Of a DNA stretch of 64,000 bases, positions 27,129 to 64,000 are shown piece by piece. Each line of letters starts with the position of its first letter. Within the stretch, counting starts at the first letter, position 1. A model generated the notes under the pieces. The model worked only from the letters and a program-made list of their open reading frames with translations. It ran no database searches and was not told the origin of the DNA. The position numbers and the translations under genes were made by a program. Source of the stretch: Sipunculus nudus (lineage: Eukaryota > Annelida > Sipuncula > Golfingiida > Sipunculidae); assembly GCA_026874595.1 (NCBI GenBank), contig CM049316.1:70833176-70897175 (forward strand). Reading direction: 5' to 3'.

Positions 27129-29400
27129 CTTCTCACTGAATTTGGCATCTCGTGACTTTGAAAACTTGATCTCTTTAAAATTAGGCCCCTGGGTAATCCT
27201 GATTAAAGTTTCAAACAAGGAGTTTACAGTCCTGTATAAACTCCTTGTTTCAAACAACAACAGACTCTCTGCAGTTCAAAGGTAAATTTTTTTTTATATA
27301 AATCAAAACCACATGAAGTTTAATAGAGGTTTTATTCTGTTATTGCATTTCTAATATCGTGACATCGAAGGCACCATACAACATTACCTAGAGGCATAGA
27401 TATGCAAATATACTAAGTGCCATTTATTAAATAACATTAACATTCAATTATGCTCGCAGTGTTGTAAACACGATTGGTTTCACCAAATGTGGAAGGAATT
27501 ATCACAATGGAGATTATATCACAGAGTGGTAGATGAAATATTTTCCACTTTTACCATTTATCATGTCTATTGTATTTTCCATCATTAATCATCATTTAAT
27601 TTTCTGGTATAATTCAGTCTTTATTCTGATTAAGACAACATAATATTGTGCATTATGCGTTATTTCTGAAGGATACTGTCCAATGAGTGGTTGTGACCAC
27701 CAAACCTCCGCACAGGTCGATATTACCCCAGAATCAAACTGCACAAAAATAGCCATTGCTTTACCAAATCATATAGTATCTGACTGCAAAAACTGATAAT
27801 TAACATTTATTTCAAGATGGAAGGTATGTTGTGTGTTTTCAGTGTAAAATCTATAAGACAAGCTGTGAAAACTGCCCTAAATAAAAAGTTTAAATTACTG
27901 TTGTTATAATCTTAAGAATAATTAGACTTTACACATTAAAAACAATGGTATTCCAGAGCAAAATAATACATGGATTTTCTAAGAATAGATTTTTCTAATG
28001 AACTCCAATGAAGGTTATGCTATTAAGCCTTCTATTTTTACTGGATTTAATATACACTGAATAATTTGTTGTGAAGACAATAGAAAGAGGTTAATCGCGT
28101 CATGTCTGTTTGGCTTTACAAGCTCCAGTTGAATATATGTATATATGTCCTAGGTAACATTTAATATGCCAATTAGTGCTCCTGTTTAATAAGTAAATCA
28201 TAAAACAATGATTGTAGTTGTGATGATGAGTTGTATGTGTATAAGACTAGTGCTGCAAAATGGATTAACCTCTGTGTTACTCAAATCCACAAAATGAAAT
28301 ATATTTTGTATCCTTCCTGCATCTTGTCACAATTTCAAATATTTTGTCTCAACTGGCAAATTTTGTATTTAAAATTAAACATCTCACTACATATGTCCCT
28401 ACTATAAGACACTGCAAACAATATTTTCTGTGTGTAGCATACACCTTCAGATTTTCAATACTGATTACAATATTCACACTCTCTTGCCTCTTCATCATGA
28501 TAAAAGTTAAAATTACTATACAATTATCCTGTAAAAACATCATAAGTAAACCACAGTTCTTGTTGATAACCGTACTGTCTCAGTTAGTTCATTCATTGAA
28601 GCAGTAACTGCAAGTTTACTGATTACATGAAATTTAGGTAAATTGTTTAAGAAAGAAAACAGAGTATAAAAAATTAATGAAGGATATAAACTAATAAAGA
28701 CAGTACAGTAGGTAGTTTACGAATAACAAAACTGTCTTAAATAATCATAGCAGCATGCAAATGGAAGTTTTTACCAATATCAATGCATGTAGTTTTGTCA
28801 ATATAATATACTAAACATTTCCAGTATCTCATTCTTCACAGCACCTTTTAAATTTGCATATCCACACAGATATGTTAAAAATTATTTATTATTTGACACA
28901 ACCTGGACAACAGTTAAACAGAAGTTCTGTTTATTTCCACCAGGAGTCACTGATGCAGTTGACAGATTAAGATCAGTCAATAACATTCAGTGTAAGCCCA
29001 GAGTGTGTCAAATTACTTGGACTGTGTATATAATACAAAAATGTGATGAATCTAATAGATGTCAAACATTTAAATATAAAAGCACGATATACATAGTGCC
29101 ATGTAACACTGATAATTCAGCCCTTACTCTAAATCCCCTGAGCTTATTACATGATGGTCGTATGAATTAATATGATTCAGATCATAGCCCAACTCACCTG
29201 AATGATACATGTACATTATGATTGCACGCACAATATGAAAAGTACAGTATATCTTTAAAATATACAATCACGTAACTTAAACATTAACTTAAGCATTAAA
29301 GTTTATCCTTGTGCATTGAATACGTATAAACAACCCGGCCACTGCCTTGACCTTTCAGACTGAATTTACTCAGTCAATATTTTAGGTATAATTCTATTCG

Positions 29401-29466
29401 GCAGATTTCACAGTAATATTGATCTTATATTTAGGCAGATTTCACAGTAATATTGATCTTATATTA
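29401..29466. repeat. 34-bp tandem duplication
   Basis: Two consecutive near-identical copies, each beginning GCAGATTTCACAGTAATATT. Their identity suggests a recent duplication. Confidence 0.9.
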
Positions 29467-29985
29467 AAAATAATTGATTAACAATCAATCATTGGTCATT
29501 TTTATATTTTAGTCATCAAATATGATTTTGCAACTAATTCCTACCATTAATATCCATGAACTTATTAATCTTACGTCAGTCAGTCATATGTATTACTGAC
29601 ATAAAACTTGACAGGTCAGGATAGTTTAACACTCACCACCAAAGGAAATTACATACTGAAAGTATGCACCTCCTCTAACATTTTGCAAATTATGACTAAA
29701 GATTTTGGGAAAAGTGTTAACACTTGCAATTAAGGAGCATATAGAAAGTACATATCTCTGCCACAGATAAAATTCACCTTGTACATTACATATATTGAAA
29801 CTCCCTTTATGTAAATAGTGCTTACTGTCAGTTGCCTGAACATAAAATGTCTTGAAAGTTATGCAAGACATCACAGAAATTTTGAGGATTGCTAACCTTG
29901 ACAAACAAAAGTTGATTTATTTATGGATTTTAAATTGCTGATCAGTTATAATTTTTATATCTGTGTCTAAAGGAATGATTAAACA

Positions 29986-29988
<3 letters not shown>

Positions 29989-30030
<42 letters not shown>
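29989..30030. repeat. (AT)21 microsatellite
   Basis: Perfect AT run. Confidence 0.95.
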
Positions 30031-30034
<4 letters not shown>

Positions 30035-30049
30035 CAATAGCCATGCTTG

Positions 30050-30135
30050 TTCATTGTATATAGATGGAAATGGTATGCACAGAAAAGAGGGTTCACTGTT
30101 GGCAGGAATTGAACCCACGATCTTCCAACATATAT
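30050..30135 (-). repeat. Possible tRNA-derived SINE fragment
   Basis: The minus strand contains GGGTTCAATTCCTGCC, close to an RNA polymerase III B box (GGTTCRANNCC), followed by a non-tRNA tail. No A box or cloverleaf is visible, because TA repeats abut the B box on the upstream side. It is therefore not a tRNA gene; a truncated tRNA-related SINE is the best guess. Confidence 0.3.
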
Positions 30136-32407
30136 ATATATAAATATAATAGATTATTAATCATAAATTGTGTTTGTATCTCAACAGTCTAAATTTTATC
30201 AACAAAAATATAGCTCATGATTCAGTTCTATAAAACATTTAGTGATGTCAACTGACAGTTTTCAAAAATTTTTTAAAACTTTGCATGAGTACAGTGATAA
30301 ATCTAAAAGTATTTTATTATCCCATTATGCAGCATATAACTGCAGTAACAGTCATTTAAATGGGATATTTATATTTTAAATAAATCATTTTTTCCTGAAC
30401 AACCTTTAATGCTCATCAGTGACACCTAGTGTTCAGACTTATAACTATTTTGTTATTTTCATATTTGTGTTATCATAAACAAGTGCATGATATATGTCTT
30501 GTGAATGGCAGTGTGACCTAACCATCAACATCAAATGTCTACTTGGCGTTCCTTTCATAAGACCTTACAAAAGAAATTATAATTATGAATATTGTTCTCA
30601 GAGTCACTTTTATTTCATCATCCTGTCACTAGAGGGCTCTCATAAGCAACTGTGGTACAACCATAAATAATAGTAGATGTACCCCATAAATATTATGTGT
30701 TATCATTGCATCATTTCATTGGTTTTGAACTATGTTAAATGCTCTGGTAAGAGGTACAGCTTTACTTACTGAGTGTGCAGTCTATCACAGAACACAGCAT
30801 GGAATAATTCACTGTACACAACAACTGGTTTTATAAATATAGAAAATATCTAGCACAAATTTCATACACAATGTGTTACATTCACAATTGTACAACTACG
30901 TTACATTGCACTACTTTTCTTGTAAATATCAAATTTGCAGAACGATTTTATACATATAAATATCTTTCACTATAATGCCTGCTACTTTGGCACAAATGAA
31001 CACAAGTTCTCCTTACATGTGTCTGGTTATCAATTTGTTCAATATATAAATCCAAACCACCCCAAAGACAAAGTCATGGTTATGCAAACAGTATTTTTTC
31101 AAAAATTACAAATAATCAACAAGAATTATAAATTCTGTTATCAAAACATTTAGATTAAGATAATGATGGAACCACTGTCAAATAAACGACCTGGTATGCA
31201 GCTAAATGAAAATGAGCATATATGTGCCGTGCAGCATTTATTTTTTTCTTTCAATCTCTGAACATGACTTACCGGTAAAAAACCAATTCTAAACTCAAAT
31301 GAAGATTCATAAAGAGTAAACCTTATTGTTGTAAAAAAGGGGAGAGTGAATTTGGCTGATCCTGCACATCTAACATATTAGCTGTTAAAATTCTACCAAA
31401 GACAGTAATTGAAACAAAAACAACATGACAACATCTACAGTGGTTATCACAAAACTGTAACAATATTAATACAAGCTGTGCTCATTAACATTGCTAAAAA
31501 GTGCTTCTGGTTTTCTCTGAAAAGCTGAACCGTAATTTCAGTCAATGGTCTTCTTCTGTGAGTTCAAAGATGCTCCATTCTGAAAGAAAAACAAACCTTT
31601 AAGTGTGTTGACCATTGGTTTAGTCATCTTTTCTGATAAGAAACATTTTTTTTTATTGTGGTAATAATAAAAAGAAAAGAAAATATATTCTTTTTCATCA
31701 TTCCAGTAAACCCATTAATATTCATATATGTTCATTCAGGCAATGGACAAAACATACCAAAACTCTAAGGTACCATAGTACAAAAATAGGTCTTTGTTAA
31801 TCAGAATCATGTGTTTTCATGCTTAAATTGTTCACTGTGCAGTTATCTACAAGTGTATAAAGGTTCATCAGTCTTCAAATTACCTTTAAGAGACAAGAAT
31901 TACTAATCATTCTGTACCCCTGAGTAAAAACTTCAAAAAGAGAAAGTTCATAATGTTGACTGATTATATGTGACATTAAGCCCAGGTTGAGCTCTCTGCA
32001 GGTTTAATGGGTAGGTCGTGCCCAATGGCCAATGCTGCACTCACAAACAAGTGCACCTTTCTGGGGTTCCTCATTGGTATGACCCAGCAATTGGTTTGAT
32101 TACACTCAGGGCTAACAGGTGTAGTAGTCACCAGGCCTAGTTTTTTAAGATCTTTTATTTTAAAAGAAAGAGGTTATACTGCCCTCTCAAGTAGTCCAAA
32201 ACTGGAATGGAAATCTACAGATGTACACATACTTAGTTACATTAATAAAATGAAACTGATTAGATCCAACAATGAAAAAGCTTTTGGGCCATCCTAGTGT
32301 GGCTTTTTTAGGCTCATTTACAACAAAACCATAGTTCAATTTAACAGATCTCTTGGAGGTTTGTTTTTGAACCCTGTTACATTAAGTTTGCAAATACATA
32401 GATGCAC

Positions 32408-60623
<28,216 letters not shown>

Positions 60624-61736
60624 CTAGAAAGCAGAAATCAAAGGCAAAGAATAAGTGTAATGCTTCCATATACAGGTTCATGTATTGGGGACAAAATGAA
60701 CACTGCCTTACATTCATAACAATGTCGCAAGTGTGTTTAAAAGGACATAATCAAGAGTAATATAATGCCTTTTCTTTCACACTGTCAGTTCAGTTCTGCT
60801 TTAAACAAAAGTTTACCAGCAAAACCATCCCAGCACACAGTCTCAGTACCTTGCATACGGCTGTTTAACACTTTTTTATGGCTTTGTGTGTTGGTAAACA
60901 CAGTCCATGTGTGTCTGTTTACCATTACAAGGCTGCATGACCAGGTCCAATTGTGAGCCACAAAATGCAGCGTTTCAGCCAGCAAGAACATGTATTACAT
61001 TTTCTGGGCCAAGTCAATCAGGGCATGTCCTTGGATGACATGTGTAGTGGTTCTGCGATGCACCCAGCCCACGCGCTGTGCTTATGTTGATATCTTTGAT
61101 TGTGTCTGGTCCACTGTTTTTAAACTAGTTTACACGAGTAAGCAAACGGTTTCAATTCAAGGCAATATTTTTGCAGGTACTGATTCATTTTAAAGGGAAG
61201 AAGCTATATTTAATGTTAATTCAACATCCTCACAGAAAAGCTTCACATATTTTACTTCACTTGAGTCATTACCACTGGAAGAAATCCAGAAAAAAGATAT
61301 GTATTATTATGTATGCACCCAGGGGAACCATCACCAATTCTCAATCAATAACGGCCGCGCATGTTCAGAATCCTATCTATATGTTGAGACGTGAAAAAGA
61401 AACATTTTCTCTAATAATTTCCTGTGAATTCCACTAGATGTGTCTGCTTTCCAAGCATGAACTGTAAATGAGTGTCGTCAGTTGTCACACTATGGATTCG
61501 ACCCACAATATTATGATGAGGAATCCCACACGATCTCTACTATGCCTTGATAGACGTTATATTGAGTGGGGTGATTCAAATTTATTCAGGTCTATTTGCC
61601 AGGTGTCATCTACCAATTAAACAGGAAACTATTTAGGATATTTTTATACCTTACTTCCCTGGACCCCTCCTGTGCTAATATAATGAACTCCAGGTGTTCT
61701 ATATAGTGAACTTAATAATACTGTGGTAATTGTAAG
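60624..61736. other. ADCK5 5' region, first exon not identified
   Basis: On the minus strand this should contain, or lead to, the initiator exon of ADCK5. A weak candidate exists (60923-60991) but it lacks the basic residues of a mitochondrial presequence. No other recognisable feature is seen. Confidence 0.4.
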
Positions 61737-62965
61737 GAAATTTTTTTGTTCTCATCTAGTGTAAATCATGGTTTTATACCTACAGGTTTGATGGATACCA
61801 TAATTGTAGCTTTAGTAAAGAATAAAAATGGAAATATAAATGATAAGAATAATTATAGACCAATAGCTCTTACTAACAGTTATTATAACATTATGTCAAA
61901 GATATTTGAATTTCTATTGTTACAGAAAATAAGGAATATTATTGGTACATGTGATAATCAATTTGGACTTATGAAAGGACATGGTACAGATTTTGCACTG
62001 TTTACACTAAAAACTACAGCAGAATACTACAGGAAATTTAATAGCCCTGTCTTTGTTTGTTTCTTGGATGCTTCAAAAGGATTTGACTGAATAAATCACT
62101 GGCCATTGTTTTGGAAGCTTATTGCCAGAAATGTACCTATACTTGTTGTTCATATCATTATATACTGGTACCAGAATCAATGATTTTGTGTGAAATGGGG
62201 TTTATGTACATCAGAGTTTTTTAATGTGACTAATGGTGTCAGACAAGGAAGTGTTTTATCACCACACCTGTTTGCTTTATATGTGGATGACCCAAGCTGT
62301 TTACTAAACAAGAGTAATAAATGATGTCAATTTAAAGACCTTTCAGTAAATCATACCTTTTATGCAAATGACCTTAGCCTTATTGCCCCAAGTGCAATGG
62401 AGCTGCAGAATCTTTTAGACATTTGTTGAAACTATGGTATTTCTTGTGGTATTATGTATAATCCTCAGAAAACAGAATGTTTGGTGATTAGACTAAAGGT
62501 TACAATCTTGTCTGTCCAAAGGTGACATTAGGAGGTTTGGAAATTAAGTTTGTACCAAAAGTGAAATATTTAGGTGTTGTAATTCAAGATACTCTGCAAG
62601 ATCATGAAGATATGTTAAGGCAATTAAGAAGTTTATAAGCACAAAGTAATATTCTTTTGCATAAATTTAGTAAATGTTCACCCCTGGTCCTTGCATCCTT
62701 GTACAAAGCATACTGTTCTGATTTTTATAATGTCACACTGTGGTGTAATTATTCAAAACAGATGTACAGATGTACAGATGTACAGATGGTTTCTTAACTG
62801 TTCTAGAATTGATAATGCCAAGGCAATGTATGTATCTAATGGACTAGATAATTTTTATGTGGTAATACAGAAAAATATGTATTAATTTATGTGTAGTTTG
62901 GAAAATAGTTCAAATATAATCATTAATATGATAACAACACAATCAAGTCTGGAGTCCTGTTGTCT
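61737..62965 (+). pseudogene. Decayed LINE (non-LTR retrotransposon) reverse transcriptase
   Basis: The fragment starts in frame with VALVKNKNGNINDKNNYRPIAL, QFGLMKGHGTDFALF and FVCFLDASKGFD, then meets a stop at 62088. It continues through further frames as GVRQGSVLSPHLFALYVDD, FYANDLSLIAPSAMELQ, YNPQKTECLVI and VKYLGVVIQDTL. The catalytic box reads YAND rather than (Y/F)ADD, so an essential Asp is lost. Several stops and frameshifts confirm it is dead. The 5' ORF and endonuclease are absent. The clade is not assigned. Confidence 0.85.
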
Positions 62966-64000
62966 ACATGACAAACTTGCATACACCAAGCCAGGGGGGA
63001 TGGTTTATATCCAGTAAGTTATTCCATCTTTTATTGTATTCTTTTTGGCAGGCCTTATTTCCACTCCCCGGGAGTGGAAATAAGGAATGCATATTTCCAC
63101 TCCCCCTAGGGGATTGGAAATAAGGGATGCTTATTTCCACTCCCCCTTGTGATAAAAGCTGATACAGACTTGAGTATTTTGGCAGTTTAAGTGACCAAAA
63201 CTTGGTTGTTTATTCTTTCCAGTGATAAGTGTAGTTTAATACCTGCTTTTCTTTACAAAATCCTCTCTCAACTACTTCTATAGACACAATAGGGACAGCA
63301 GGGACATGAGACAGTTACATATTTCTAGAACCAAGTTCTTTACACAATTTAGTTTTTCAGTTTTTATATTGAAATTGATTTTTTTTAATGCATTTAACAT
63401 CAAAGTTTAAAACAATAATGATTTGCAGAGTTACCTCAGACAATTATATTACAATTGTGTGACAAAAAATTTAAAAGACATATAGATTTGTTTTGTTTCT
63501 GCAGTGCCATTTTTCGGTCTAGTTGTTTAATCATTTCAAAATTTTATATTTGGATCATGAGAACTAACTTAAAGTAGCACATGAAGAGTAAGAGATTACG
63601 ACATTACTTGATAAACTGGCTGAGAGTCCTTATCAGTAAACTATTGGCACCTCATTAGTGAGCTCTGGTTTTGTGTCCATATGCTCAGACTGGTGCAAAT
63701 AGCTCTTGGCTCAGAATACAAGGTAAAGCCCAGACAGTTAAACTGGACTGGCTCCTTTATCCTGGTAGGTTGTTTCAGTAATTTACCATACCACTGATTT
63801 CATCTTAAACATTTTCAGTGATGTTACTGTGGTGTCAAAATAGGCAAAAAATTACTAGAACTTTGATTAAAAGAAAAATTAAACTATAAATGTAACAAAG
63901 GGTGTTTTAAGACAATTGGCGCTATACTGATTACATAGATATGCATCTCAAAGGTAAGCCCAATAACATTCATGTTTTATTTATATATATGCATTAGTGT
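62966..64000. other. Right flank, no supported gene
   Basis: AT-rich sequence containing the palindrome array at 63054-63145. No ORF with recognisable similarity or splice context. It may be ADCK5 upstream or intronic DNA. Confidence 0.4.
63054..63145. repeat. Tandem palindromes of TTTCCACTCCCC
   Basis: A perfect palindrome at 63054-63084 (CTTATTTCCACTCCC, one central C, then its reverse complement) is followed about 40 bp on by an imperfect one at 63093-63123 and then a third half-site. The DNA could extrude hairpins. Confidence 0.85.

Larger units (their letters stand above)
27137..32407. other. Region downstream of ADCK5, probable 3' UTR/intergenic
   Basis: AT-rich sequence following the ADCK5 stop codon on the minus strand. 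A strong acceptor near 31580 could start a terminal UTR exon. Other contents are a 48-bp hairpin (27208-27255), an exact 34-bp tandem duplication (29401-29466), a TA array (29989-30030) and a tRNA-like B-box motif near 30107. No independent coding gene was recognised. Confidence 0.45.

Noticed and set aside
25685-27148. Pro/Arg-rich open frames in the GC-rich zones
   Set aside because: They are translations of the subterminal GCGGGGCGGG repeats of the hAT-like element.
30100-30130. tRNA gene on the minus strand
   Set aside because: Only a B-box-like T-arm is visible. There is no A box, anticodon arm or acceptor stem, so at most it is a SINE fragment.
60923-60991. Candidate initiator exon for ADCK5 on the minus strand (MFLLAETLHFVAHNWTW, donor ATG|GTAAAC, phase 0)
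   Set aside because: The phase would fit, but the peptide has no basic residues as expected for a mitochondrial presequence, shows no similarity to known ADCK5 starts, and the donor is mediocre.

Overview
The window is animal nuclear DNA: AT-rich, with small exons in long introns bounded by GT/AG, many microsatellites and several layers of transposon debris. The repeat types (a pearl-like element built from a 145-bp tandem repeat, bivalve-style interspersed repeats ending in stem-loops, long TA arrays) suggest a mollusc, most likely a bivalve. The species cannot be named from the sequence.

Two conserved protein-coding genes lie on the minus strand. The first three coding exons of an ESRP/fusilli orthologue (epithelial splicing regulatory protein) occupy 550-12917, and the gene continues off the left edge. 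An ADCK5 orthologue (mitochondrial UbiB-type atypical kinase) runs from about 60623 down to 32408. It could be reconstructed exon by exon with intact reading phase, lacking only the start-codon exon. The stretch between the genes (about 13-32 kb) has no convincing coding gene. It holds microsatellites, a hAT-like non-autonomous element, interspersed repeats and probably ADCK5 3' UTR sequence.

The most striking gene-level observation is a pair of ADCK5 exons, 40121-40337 and 39440-39617. They encode alternative versions of the same protein segment, have identical splice phases, and shift the frame to an early stop if both are included. They look like mutually exclusive exons.

The most striking mobile element is a nearly intact 7.8-kb Ty3/gypsy-type LTR retrotransposon (44851-52695, plus strand) inside the 12.7-kb ADCK5 intron, antisense to the gene. 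Its integrase lies before reverse transcriptase/RNase H, the order of the Gmr1 group, and its Gag carries a SCAN-like capsid segment. The LTRs are about 1.2 kb, differ by five substitutions plus one 59-bp tandem unit, and are flanked by a perfect 5-bp target duplication, so the insertion is young. It landed inside an older interspersed repeat that has other copies in the window.

Further features are two hAT-like elements, a pearl-like array, a decayed LINE reverse transcriptase, a 32-bp array of CCAAT boxes next to one alternative ADCK5 exon, and a stem-loop architecture shared by the ends of several repeat families.
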